The notes beneath the pieces were generated by a model. That model searched no databases and was not told where the DNA came from. It worked only from the letters and a program-made list of their open reading frames with translations. Shown in pieces: positions 7,048 through 14,880 of a stretch of DNA of 33,149 bases. Source of the stretch: Gardnerella vaginalis (GTDB lineage Bacteria; Actinomycetota; Actinomycetes; Actinomycetales; Bifidobacteriaceae). Position 1 is the first letter of the stretch; each line of letters starts with the position of its first letter. The position numbers were made by a program, and so were the translations under genes. The stretch covers positions 1 through 33,149 of the forward strand of contig CAMPUL010000018.1 in assembly GCA_946997215.1 (NCBI GenBank), read 5' to 3'.

Positions 7048-8475
7048 ATGTTAGAAATTGCAGAATCTGATAAAAGCGACTCTAAGATTTTGGAAAGTAG
7101 TCTAAATGGGCAGGCGACTTCTCCAAACGCTAAGTCGTCAAGTTTTGCTAAGTCATCTAATGCATCTGATTCGTCAAAGCTTCCAACATCCGTCTCTGCA
7201 AGATTAGGTAAGTTGCAATTTCATCTTTCGGGAAAATTCCGCGTTTTACAGTTTGCAGATGTTCAAGATGCGCCAAAAATCAGCAAAGACACGATTAAGC
7301 TAATAGAGTCTGCTTGCGATGCAGTTAAGCCAGATATTGTGATTTTTAGTGGCAATCAAATTGCAGGGTATGCTAAAGATTTTGCGAACACTTTTGTGCG
7401 AAGGCGCTGGGATGAGTCGCAAGATGCGCATGGAGTAGATGACCGTGGAGTAGATGCTCGCAAGTCTCATGAAAAAGATTTGCAAGATACGCGCAAAAAA
7501 GTCTTAGAGCATATTAAGCGCATGGTAAAGCCTTTAGAAGATCGCTCAATTCCTTGGGCGCTAACGTACGGTAATCACGATTTTCAGTGCGGATTAAGTA
7601 ACGCGGAGCTGGATTCTTTGTATCAAGAGTTTTCGGGATGCTTGAATCGCCAGCAAACCGATGGGGAATTTTCTAGCGGATCCGCAATGTCTCTTCCAAA
7701 AAGCATTTTGCCAAAGCAAATCATATTTCCTTGCAAAGCAGGCACTTTTGCTTTGCCTGTTATGGACGTAAATCAAGAAAAAGTCGTATTTTCTATTGTG
7801 CTCGTAGATTCTGGCGATTACGAAAAGCGTGGTGGTTACGGAAGCCCTTCTAGTAATGCACTTGACTTTTTAGCGGATTTGCCAAACTTTTTGCCGCCAA
7901 AATTCTGCGTTTTTCAGCATTTTCCGCTTCCGCAATACTACGATTTACTACGCGAAGTTCCTAAAGATTGTGCTGCTAAAGAAAACGCAATCGAAGGTTA
8001 CAGGCGTTTTGCTGGAAAATACTACGCTTTAGACGATAATCGCGTTTTGCCAGATGGGTATCTTGGAGAAGGCGTGAGCTGCCCAGATAAAGACAGTGGG
8101 GAATATAATATTTTGCAAAAGATTGGTGCTTTTGCTTTTTGCGCAGGGCACGATCACAGAAACGCGTTTGCGGGCAGGTGCAAGGATTCTGGCATGCTTC
8201 TAATGTCCACTGCAACGTGCGGATTTGCGTCTTATGGGCCAGTGGCTTCTAAATGCGGAGCAAGGCTTCTTGAGTTCGACATTCGTCACCCTTATGAGCC
8301 TAGAACGCAAATGCTGGAATTTGGCGATTTAGTTGGCAAAGCATCGTCTAAAAAAGCGTACACATATGGATTAAACGCGGATTGTAGTCACGATTTGCCA
8401 GAAGTTGATTTATTGCAAAAGCCTTCACTTTTTGCAAGGATTTTAAGAAGATGGCGGTCTATAGTTGCAAAATAG
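7048..8475 (+). CDS. Calcineurin-like metallophosphoesterase family protein, atypical metal site
   Basis: A 475-residue protein. The first ~60 residues are Ser/Ala/Lys-rich and probably disordered. The phosphoesterase motifs follow in the family order: FADVQD (Asp71, with Gln73 where the family has His), SGNQ (Asn103 where the family has the metal-bridging Asp), YGNHDFQ (Asn176, His177), FQHFP (His291) and AGHDHRNAF (His368, His370). Two canonical ligand positions are therefore replaced. The enzyme may bind metal differently or be weak. No signal peptide or membrane anchor is visible. The start is fixed by the promoter ending 6 nt upstream. murA follows in the same direction after 98 nt. Substrate unknown. 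Confidence 0.8.
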   Translation: MLEIAESDKSDSKILESSLNGQATSPNAKSSSFAKSSNASDSSKLPTSVSARLGKLQFHLSGKFRVLQFADVQDAPKISKDTIKLIESACDAVKPDIVIFSGNQIAGYAKDFANTFVRRRWDESQDAHGVDDRGVDARKSHEKDLQDTRKKVLEHIKRMVKPLEDRSIPWALTYGNHDFQCGLSNAELDSLYQEFSGCLNRQQTDGEFSSGSAMSLPKSILPKQIIFPCKAGTFALPVMDVNQEKVVFSIVLVDSGDYEKRGGYGSPSSNALDFLADLPNFLPPKFCVFQHFPLPQYYDLLREVPKDCAAKENAIEGYRRFAGKYYALDDNRVLPDGYLGEGVSCPDKDSGEYNILQKIGAFAFCAGHDHRNAFAGRCKDSGMLLMSTATCGFASYGPVASKCGARLLEFDIRHPYEPRTQMLEFGDLVGKASSKKAYTYGLNADCSHDLPEVDLLQKPSLFARILRRWRSIVAK

Positions 8476-8573
8476 CGTGCGATTATTGTGCGATTGCAAC
8501 GTCGTTTACATACGATTGGCACGCGTATCGGTATTATAGTTATTAGTTTTAGTTGCAAACGAAAGAGGTAAAT

Positions 8574-9932
8574 GTGTCTGCGCAAAACACGGCTGAACAT
8601 AACGAAAGTGGCATCGACGCTGCAGACGTTTTACATGTAGAAGGTGGCAAGCCGCTTAACGGAACGATTAAAGTTCGTGGCGCAAAAAACTTTGTTAGCA
8701 AGGCGATGGTTGCAGCGCTGCTTGCTCCTGGAAAATCCGTGTTAAAGAATGTTCCAGAGATTAGAGATGTTCACGTTGTTTCGGATTTGCTTCGATTGCA
8801 CGGTGTAAATGTAAGCGTTGATGGTGCTGCAGGCGTTGTTAGCATCGACGCAAGCAATGTTCAACTTGCAGACGTTGCCGACGTAGACACGTTATCGGGG
8901 TCTTCTCGTATTCCGATTCTGTTTTCTGGCCCGCTTCTTCACAGGCTTGGCGAGGCTTTTATTCCAGCGCTTGGTGGGTGCAATATTGGTGGGCGTCCTA
9001 TAGACTTCCATCTTGAAACTTTGCGCAAGCTCGGCGCAAATGTAAATAAAGACCACGAAGACGGTATTCACATTACTGCCCCAAACGGCTTGCATGGAAC
9101 TAAAATCCATCTTCCTTACCCTTCGGTTGGTGCCACTGAGCAAACTCTTCTTGCTGCTGTTCTTGCAGAAGGAAAAACGGAGCTTTCGGGTGCAGCAATC
9201 GAGCCTGAGATTATGGATTTGGTGGCTGTTTTGCAAAAAATGGGCGCAATCATTTCTGTAGACGTTGATCGCACATTTAGAATTGAGGGCGTTGATAAGC
9301 TTCAAGGTTACAATCACACTGCTTTAACAGATAGGATTGAGGCGGCATCTTGGGCTTCGGCGGCGCTTGCGACTCACGGAGATGTGTTTATTAAAGGCGC
9401 AACTCAGCCAGAAATGATGACATTCTTAAACGTGTTCCGCAAAGTTGGCGGCCAGTTTGACGTTGCAGATAATGGTATTCGATTTTGGCATCCAGGTGGA
9501 GACTTGCATCCAGTTGCTATTGAAACCGACGTTCACCCTGGTTTTATGACAGATTGGCAGCAGCCGCTTGTTGTTGCTTTAACGCAAGCTAAAGGCCTGA
9601 GCATTGTGCACGAAACAGTGTACGAGAATCGTTTTGGCTTTACAAAGCCGCTTGTGCAAATGGGCGCTATGATTCAGCTGTATCGCGAGTGCTTAGGTTC
9701 GCTTCCTTGTCGATTCCAGCAGCGCAATTACAAGCATTCTGCTGTGATTTTTGGACCAACGCCTCTTACTGGTCAAGATATTGATGTTCCAGATTTGCGT
9801 GGCGGTTTTAGTCATCTTATTGCCGCTCTTACAGCTAAGGGGCCATCTAACGTTAAGGGTATTTCGCTTATTGACCGCGGTTATGCAGACTTTAGAGGTA
9901 AGCTCACTGCTCTTGGCGCAGACATTGATTAG
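8574..9932 (+). CDS. murA: UDP-N-acetylglucosamine 1-carboxyvinyltransferase (MurA)
   Basis: Catalyses the first committed step of peptidoglycan synthesis, transferring enolpyruvate from PEP to UDP-GlcNAc in the cytosol. Seen: RGAKN (Lys38, Asn39) equivalent to the PEP-site Lys22/Asn23 of E. coli, and GGCNIGGRP with Cys136 at the position of E. coli Cys115, the residue attacked by fosfomycin. Mycobacterial MurA has Asp there, so Cys is worth noting in an actinobacterium. I chose GTG 8574 because GAGG at 8565-8568 lies a normal 5 nt upstream; a TTG at 8553 would put this site inside the gene. The product has 452 residues, slightly longer than E. coli MurA through an N-terminal extension. Confidence 0.95.
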   Translation: MSAQNTAEHNESGIDAADVLHVEGGKPLNGTIKVRGAKNFVSKAMVAALLAPGKSVLKNVPEIRDVHVVSDLLRLHGVNVSVDGAAGVVSIDASNVQLADVADVDTLSGSSRIPILFSGPLLHRLGEAFIPALGGCNIGGRPIDFHLETLRKLGANVNKDHEDGIHITAPNGLHGTKIHLPYPSVGATEQTLLAAVLAEGKTELSGAAIEPEIMDLVAVLQKMGAIISVDVDRTFRIEGVDKLQGYNHTALTDRIEAASWASAALATHGDVFIKGATQPEMMTFLNVFRKVGGQFDVADNGIRFWHPGGDLHPVAIETDVHPGFMTDWQQPLVVALTQAKGLSIVHETVYENRFGFTKPLVQMGAMIQLYRECLGSLPCRFQQRNYKHSAVIFGPTPLTGQDIDVPDLRGGFSHLIAALTAKGPSNVKGISLIDRGYADFRGKLTALGADID

Positions 9933-9943
9933 TGTGATTAATA

Positions 9944-9979
9944 CAAGCAATGCAAGCAATGTAAGTAATGTAAGCAATG
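9944..9979. repeat. 9-bp tandem repeat x4
   Basis: Four consecutive copies of (C/T)AAGCAATG, one with a single change, start 12 nt after the murA stop. The following 140 bp up to the kinase gene show no obvious terminator or gene. Confidence 0.85.
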
Positions 9980-10121
9980 TGGATAACTTTTCCCTTATTT
10001 TTCTAGGGCTTTGATGGCTTTGGTACACATTTTCCATTAAGTCTTTTCTTTGCATGAATTAGTGCATAGAGTTTAGCGCACAGGATTATTATCGGTTTGT
10101 TTTTATGAAAGTGCGGTAAAT

Positions 10122-12215
10122 ATGGTTTGTGTAGGTGGAAAATATCAGCTTTTGGGAAAACTCGGTTCGGGTGGAACTTCTAGCGTTTATCTTGCTGTAG
10201 ATAATGTTTTACACAAAAAATGGGCTGTTAAAGAAACGTCTGATGAGCATCTAGATAGTGATAAAAAAGCTTTGATTTTGCAATCGCTTCGAGCAGAAGT
10301 AGAGGTTCTAAATCATTGCAATCATCCTTGTATTCCTAGAATTGTTGATTTTTTTGAGGAAAATGGCAGAGCGTACGCAGTTCGCGACTATGTTGAAGGA
10401 AGTTCGCTAAAAACGATTATTACGCAAAGCGGAGTTATTGCTCCTAGTCAAGTATGCGCTTTAGGAATCCAGCTATGCGAATTATTGCAATATCTTCACT
10501 CGTTAAATCCAGCTGTTGTTTATTGCGACTTAAAGCCTTCTAACGTTATGATTTCTAATGATTCTAGCGTGCATCTAATTGATTTTGGCTCTGCATTAGA
10601 GCTTAAAGGCGAAGATGGTGTTTTGGCGCAACCAAGTCGATTTAAGCAAGATGCACGTTTTGCAACATATGGGTTTGCTGCTCCCGAGCTTTTTGAGCAG
10701 GGTGCAAAAATTGGCATTTTTACAGATGTTTATGCGCTTGGAGCAACGTTGTTTTACGCGCTTACTGGTACGTGCTATTGCGAGAGTTCCAATCATTCTG
10801 ATTCCTCTTTACGTTTTAACAATTCCGATTTTTCTAGTTTTTCTAGTAATAAGACTTTAGATTTTAAGGATTCTAATAAATCGCATCCGCTTACTAACTT
10901 CGACTTGAGCTGTGACGATTGCGATAGCGGTGTGCGATATGTGTTAATGCGCGCATTGGCGCATAATCCAAAGGAACGATACGAAGATTGTGCGGAGTTT
11001 TCTCAAGCGTTAAAAGATTGTTTAGAAGATTTAGAATTTGGCGAAAAAGTTGAGTCAAATATGGGAGAATCTGGTCTTGTTTTGCGCAATAAAAGGCGTG
11101 CGAAAGGTGCGCAAACTCGCAAAAAATATGATGCAAGTCGTAGTAGCCGTGCTCGCTCGCGATTGCGCGTGGAAAGTGGTGATCAAAATATTGGCAAAAG
11201 GCATAAGAAAAATGGTATTAAAAATGGTGTTAAAAATGGTAAGAAAAACATTTTTAAGATTGTTTGTTGCGCCTTAATGGCATTTATTGGATGTATTATT
11301 TTTGCATTTGCTTGTAAATCCGTAATAACAAACGCAAGTAGAGCAAAAGTAAGCGAACCGCGCTCATATGTAAAAAGCGGCAATATTCCTACAAAAAACA
11401 AGAACGCTAGCAACATAACAAGCAGTGTACAAGAATATAAAAAGTACATGTCTAAGGCTGCAAAATCAACAGATTCTAAGCAAATTGTTGAATATGTTAA
11501 CAAAGCTATGTCTTTACAAGTAAAGCTTTTTAATGCAAATGTTCAGCCTATATCCATTCAGCCAGCGTTGCGACTTTTAGTAAACCAGATTGAAGATTTT
11601 CGATGGAGTGCAAGCGAAAGAGAAGATTTTACGTCGTTTGTTAATAAGTACAAGTCGGATCTTAAAAAATCCGAAGATTGGTATGAATTATGCTTATCTG
11701 TTGGAAAAGCGTATTGGTATTACGGTGTTAAAGATAAAGAAGAATCAAGTAGTGCGAATAGAAAGGAACGTATTGAACAGTCTGCAAAGTGGTTTGAAGA
11801 GGCGCTAAAGGGTGTTAAAGCAAAGGATTATGAGTCAGCGTTAATGTATTCCGCGCTTGGCAAAGGCTACTTAGATCTTACAAACTATTCGCAAGCTAAG
11901 CCAAAGCCTAAAGTGCGAGAGTATGCTGGAAAGTTGCGCGCTTTTGTTGAGAATGCAAAGAAAAACGAAAATGAGATTGTAAAAATAGATGCAAGTGAGA
12001 TTGTGTTTGAGTCCCTGAACTCTTGGAGTGCGCAATTTAAGGCAGATGGCGTAAATCAAGATATTGTTGAAAAGATTTTTGACGATGCGTTGGATTTAGC
12101 GCGGTCTTTGAAGTCGCAAAATAAAAACGTTGATAACAGAGTTAAGAGCATAATGAGCCAGGCAGATCCGCTTATCGATTCGATTGAAAATACGTTCGAT
12201 AACAGCGGTGCTTAG
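10122..12215 (+). CDS. Membrane-anchored serine/threonine protein kinase
   Basis: A 697-residue protein. The cytosolic N-terminal kinase domain (1-~310) has the Gly loop GSGGTSSVY, VAIK-type Lys37 (AVKE), catalytic loop YCDLKPSN (Asp136), DFG (Asp154) and APE. The usual HRD is YCD, so this is a non-RD kinase probably not controlled by an activation-loop Arg contact. A basic linker includes a 12-bp tandem repeat (11208-11243) encoding Lys-Asn-Gly units. One membrane helix follows at ~380-400. The outer ~295 residues are helical with TPR-like stretches (YWYYGVKDKEE, SALMYSALGKGYLDL) and have no PASTA repeats. The start ATG 10122 lacks a strong ribosome-binding site. It may link an envelope signal to cytosolic phosphorylation; it lies next to murA. 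Confidence 0.88.
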   Translation: MVCVGGKYQLLGKLGSGGTSSVYLAVDNVLHKKWAVKETSDEHLDSDKKALILQSLRAEVEVLNHCNHPCIPRIVDFFEENGRAYAVRDYVEGSSLKTIITQSGVIAPSQVCALGIQLCELLQYLHSLNPAVVYCDLKPSNVMISNDSSVHLIDFGSALELKGEDGVLAQPSRFKQDARFATYGFAAPELFEQGAKIGIFTDVYALGATLFYALTGTCYCESSNHSDSSLRFNNSDFSSFSSNKTLDFKDSNKSHPLTNFDLSCDDCDSGVRYVLMRALAHNPKERYEDCAEFSQALKDCLEDLEFGEKVESNMGESGLVLRNKRRAKGAQTRKKYDASRSSRARSRLRVESGDQNIGKRHKKNGIKNGVKNGKKNIFKIVCCALMAFIGCIIFAFACKSVITNASRAKVSEPRSYVKSGNIPTKNKNASNITSSVQEYKKYMSKAAKSTDSKQIVEYVNKAMSLQVKLFNANVQPISIQPALRLLVNQIEDFRWSASEREDFTSFVNKYKSDLKKSEDWYELCLSVGKAYWYYGVKDKEESSSANRKERIEQSAKWFEEALKGVKAKDYESALMYSALGKGYLDLTNYSQAKPKPKVREYAGKLRAFVENAKKNENEIVKIDASEIVFESLNSWSAQFKADGVNQDIVEKIFDDALDLARSLKSQNKNVDNRVKSIMSQADPLIDSIENTFDNSGA
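11208..11243 (+). repeat. 12-bp tandem repeat x3 inside the kinase gene
   Basis: Three units beginning AAAAATGGT encode repeated Lys-Asn-Gly-x in the basic stretch before the membrane helix. Copy-number change would stay in frame and only lengthen or shorten the juxtamembrane linker. Confidence 0.85.
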
Positions 12216-12224
12216 GATTTGCAA

Positions 12225-12263
12225 AGAAAAAGCCCACTGCGGTGGAATGAATGCAGTGGGCTT
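12225..12263 (-). terminator. Rho-independent terminator of tRNA-Ala
   Basis: AAGCCCACTGC (12230-12240) and GCAGTGGGCTT (12253-12263) form a perfect 11-bp stem. The T-run (TTTTTC) follows it when read on the minus strand, so it ends the tRNA transcript. It could also stall kinase transcription from the other side. Confidence 0.8.
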
Positions 12264-12265
12264 AG

Positions 12266-12338
12266 TGGAGCTAATGGTAATCGAAACCACGACCTCTTCG
12301 ATGCGAACGAAGCGCTCTACCAACTGAGCTATAGCCCC
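12266..12338 (-). tRNA. tRNA-Ala (anticodon CGC)
   Basis: Read on the minus strand: acceptor GGGGCTA pairs with TAGCTCC, discriminator A. The D-arm begins AGCTCAGTTGGTAGAGC. The anticodon arm CTTCG-TTCGCAT-CGAAG gives anticodon CGC, reading GCG. The T-arm is GTGGTTTCGATTACCAT. CCA is not encoded. The gene stands alone with its own terminator. Confidence 0.93.
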
Positions 12339-12462
12339 ATTTTTTACACAACTCTGCACACTGTACTACAAAATGCGTAAAAGTACAACGCTAGAAGTGA
12401 TGGAGTGTTGTAAAACACGATTAATTTTGCTTAAGTTATTTTGCTTAAGTTATTTTGTTAAG

Positions 12463-13158
12463 CTAATTCTGGTGCGCTTCGTTTTCTAAGCATTTTTTGG
12501 CTTTGTTGGCAGCGTGAGCCTTGTAAAGACCAATAAAAGTTGGAACAAGAGAAATAAGCAAAATCGCCACTATAACAAGCTCAAAATTCTTTTGAACAAA
12601 AGGAATATTGCCAAAGAAGTAGCCGAGAAGAGTAAAAAGCGATGACCACACTATTCCGCCAAGAACAGAAAAAGGAGTAAAACGAGTCCAGCGCATGCCA
12701 GAAATGCCAGAAATAAATGGCATAAATGTGCGTATAAATGGGAAGAATCTGCCTAAGAACACGGCAATTGGCCCCCACTTATCAATCATTTGCTCTGTTT
12801 TAGCAATGCGTTCTGGCGTTAGGGCTTTAACTTTGCCTGATTCAACGATTCGCCTGCCAAAAAAGTGGCCAATAAAGTAGTTGCATTGGTCACCAATAAT
12901 GGGCGCAAGCCAAACAACGGCGAGCAAAATCGCAAGTGGAAGCGAGCTTTTACCTGTTTGTGCATCTGGTGCTGCAAAGAATCCAGCAGCAAAAAGCAAG
13001 GAATCGCCAGGCAAGAATGGGAAGAACACAACGCCTGTTTCAATAAAGATGATTAGAAAAATCAATCCTAGTGCGGGTGCAGTTCCCATAGCAATCCAGC
13101 CAGCTATAGCAGAGCGCGGATCTTTAAGAAGGTTAAGAATAAAGTGAATAAAACCCAT
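12463..13158 (-). CDS. DedA family membrane protein
   Basis: A 231-residue integral membrane protein. Seen: the N-terminal FIETGVVFFPFLPGDSLLF segment, GRRIVESGK, and GRFFPFIRTFMPFISGISG with the conserved basic residue, all typical of DedA/VTT-domain proteins. Family members act as lipid or undecaprenyl-phosphate transporters and affect proton-motive force. I chose ATG at 13158, where hydrophobic DedA-like sequence begins. A TTG at 13200 would add 14 polar residues. On the minus strand TATAAT at 13220-13215 is a candidate -10 box. The gene is divergent from the five-helix membrane protein across a 195-bp spacer. Confidence 0.9.
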   Translation of the reverse strand: MGFIHFILNLLKDPRSAIAGWIAMGTAPALGLIFLIIFIETGVVFFPFLPGDSLLFAAGFFAAPDAQTGKSSLPLAILLAVVWLAPIIGDQCNYFIGHFFGRRIVESGKVKALTPERIAKTEQMIDKWGPIAVFLGRFFPFIRTFMPFISGISGMRWTRFTPFSVLGGIVWSSLFTLLGYFFGNIPFVQKNFELVIVAILLISLVPTFIGLYKAHAANKAKKCLENEAHQN

Positions 13159-13277
13159 GTATGTACCTAAATCTGTTTGTGATTGCGCATTTTGTTGCAA
13201 TCGCGTGGAGTATCATTATATTGCACGCTTTAGATAGGGGAATGTGGCTGGTAAGGTATTCACTAAGATTTGCCATT

Positions 13278-13313
13278 ACTAGATTTGTTGTAACAAATTT
13301 AATCTAGTCTAAT
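13278..13313 (+). promoter_or_regulatory. Promoter overlapped by a palindrome (candidate operator)
   Basis: Candidate -35 TTGTTG (13285-13290), a 17-bp spacer, and -10 TCTAAT (13308-13313). An inverted repeat covers the -35 box and spacer: inner arms TTTGTT/AACAAA (13284-13289, 13292-13297) and outer arms ACTAGAT/ATCTAGT (13278-13284, 13302-13308). Transcription would start about 17 nt before the ribosome-binding site of the gene at 13354. Confidence 0.5.
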
Positions 13314-13353
13314 CAGCACTAAGAGTTTAGCACGTTAAAGGAGAGTGCAAGAG

Positions 13354-14010
13354 ATGGATCAGCGTAAAGCAAACGCTAATGCTGCTAATGCTAACGCAGA
13401 TGAAACCCTTGAGTCGCCTGGCGAATTGGAGTCGGAGCTTTCTATAGCAGATATCTCCAAGCGCCACTCAAATCCTAAGCGTTGGGTGCTTTATTTTGCG
13501 ATTCTTCTTGTAGCGGTTGTTGTTCCTTATTGGGCAGGTAGAACTTTGGCAGTTCAACACACTGCTTGGGTTGTTAAGAATTTTTCTGGATTATCTGCAC
13601 AGGGAGTTGTGTTTATTGCTTGGGTTACAACAGTTGCAACTGCTACAGCTTTGGCAATGGCGCTAATTGAGTCTAGTAGATGGCTTTGGCGATTCTTGTT
13701 TGTTGTTTTTCTAACGATTGAACAATTTATTAGCGGATTATGCTTGTTGCGCTTAAGTTTTTGGTATTCAACATACGTAGTTTACGGGCCAGCAAGTGGA
13801 CTTGCAAATGCTGCAAATCTTGGAATAATCTCTGCTGGATTTGGCGTTGCTGTTTATGCGATTTTGTTTGTTGGATTGCTTGTAATGGTTCCTAAAAAGT
13901 CGCGATTAAACGTTTTGACTCGCAGCTGGGCTTCGTTCATAATGTTTTACGCTATAGAAGTTCTTGCGATTCTTGTTGTGATTTTTGGCGGATTTATGAC
14001 TGCTATGTAG
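13354..14010 (+). CDS. Hypothetical five-helix membrane protein
   Basis: A 218-residue protein I do not recognise. ATG 13354 has AAAGGAG at 13337-13343; a GTG at 13345 is too close to it. Residues 1-45 are polar, start with Asn/Ala-rich repeats (NANAANANA) and are probably cytosolic. Five hydrophobic helices follow, beginning near WVLYFAILLVAVVVPYWAG and ending near IEVLAILVVIFGGFMTAM. The AT-rich promoter with an overlapping palindrome suggests specific regulation. It lies 120 nt upstream of rpsO in the same direction but is probably a separate unit. Confidence 0.75.
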   Translation: MDQRKANANAANANADETLESPGELESELSIADISKRHSNPKRWVLYFAILLVAVVVPYWAGRTLAVQHTAWVVKNFSGLSAQGVVFIAWVTTVATATALAMALIESSRWLWRFLFVVFLTIEQFISGLCLLRLSFWYSTYVVYGPASGLANAANLGIISAGFGVAVYAILFVGLLVMVPKKSRLNVLTRSWASFIMFYAIEVLAILVVIFGGFMTAM

Positions 14011-14039
14011 GCTTTATAAGCTTGTTTGGGCATAGTTGT

Positions 14040-14130
14040 AGAATCAAAACTCGGCGTGTAACGCCCGCGGATTTGCAAGCGCTGTATTAAAGGATGCAGC
14101 ACCGCGCAGTAACTATATAAGGAGGACGCC
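14040..14130 (+). promoter_or_regulatory. rpsO leader, candidate S15 autoregulatory region
   Basis: About 120 nt separate the upstream stop from rpsO. The stretch contains GC-rich pairing options, such as GCTG/CAGC around 14081-14100 and CGCGG/CCGCG at about 14065 and 14102, in otherwise AT-rich DNA. S15 represses its own translation through leader RNAs in several phyla, including Actinobacteria. I cannot assign a specific fold; this is inference from context. Confidence 0.3.
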
Positions 14131-14400
14131 GTGGCATTAACGGCTGAAGATAAGAAGAACATTATCAACGAATACGCAACGCACGAGGGTGACACGGGCT
14201 CCCCAGAGGTTCAGGTTGCTTTGCTCAGCAAGCGCATTTCCGACCTTACCGATCACTTGAAGGAGCACAAGCATGATCACCACTCTCGTCGTGGTATGAT
14301 GCTCATGATTGGTGACCGTCGCCGTCTTCTTGATTACTTGAAGCGTGTAGACATCAACCGCTATCGTTCTTTGATTGATCGACTCGGATTGCGTCGATAA
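14131..14400 (+). CDS. rpsO: 30S ribosomal protein S15
   Basis: An 89-residue protein, exactly the usual S15 length. It contains the conserved [14 protein letters not shown] and [18 protein letters not shown] segments, which contact 16S rRNA and the S6/S18 platform. The GTG start at 14131 has a near-perfect AAGGAGG at 14121-14127. Codon use shows more C-ending codons than its neighbours, as expected for a highly expressed gene. Its own terminator follows, so it is probably transcribed separately from pnp despite the classic rpsO-pnp order. Confidence 0.97.
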   Translation: MALTAEDKKNIINEYATHEGDTGSPEVQVALLSKRISDLTDHLKEHKHDHHSRRGMMLMIGDRRRLLDYLKRVDINRYRSLIDRLGLRR

Positions 14401-14408
14401 GTCTTTTT

Positions 14409-14432
14409 GCCCGAGCGTAAGCTCGGGCTTTT
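14409..14432 (+). terminator. Rho-independent terminator of rpsO
   Basis: GCCCGAGC (14409-14416), loop GTAA, GCTCGGGC (14421-14428), then TTTT. It begins 8 nt after the S15 stop. Confidence 0.92.
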
Positions 14433-14868
14433 GTATTTATGCATCTGTATTTATGCGTATTGTTTATGCAATTCTAGTGAATTTAGTGTGTTTGAAGTAG
14501 AATTAAAAAGCTTGATTAAATGGCTGAATTTGAGGTTTGAAGATTTAGGTTTGAAGATTTAGGATTAACTATTTAGATTCTAAGCTAAATAATTTAAGAA
14601 TAATTGATTTAAGGTTAAATGATTTAGTATTTAAGCGATTTAAGATTTAAGATTTAAGTGATTTAGTTTTAGCAAGTTCTTAAGTTTGTGGGATTTATAA
14701 CTGAAGAATAAAACATAATTGAATATGGATGATTGAAGTAACCGAAACAAAAAACTACGAAATGTTGGTTATGCATTTTGCAAAGATTCGCGCGGATGTT
14801 AGGTAAAGGTAACAAAAAAGCGAGTCTGCCAATGACGACGCATGTTGGTTGATTAGGTAAGTTAAGAA
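14433..14868. repeat. AT-rich gene-free spacer with degenerate GATTTA repeats
   Basis: No gene is apparent. From about 14535 to 14665 the sequence is a run of imperfect repeats built on GATTTAAG/GATTTAGG, e.g. TTTAAGATTTAAGATTTAAG near 14640. Further on, ATGTTGGTT occurs at about 14763 and 14843. The stretch must hold the pnp promoter and leader, but I could not place a convincing -35/-10 pair. PNPase messages are often autoregulated through their 5' leader. Confidence 0.7.
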
Positions 14869-14880
14869 AAGGAGGAACCC

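Noticed and set aside
12230..12263. Terminator of the kinase gene on the plus strand
   Set aside because: The T-run follows the stem only on the minus strand, so it belongs to tRNA-Ala, although it may also slow plus-strand transcription.
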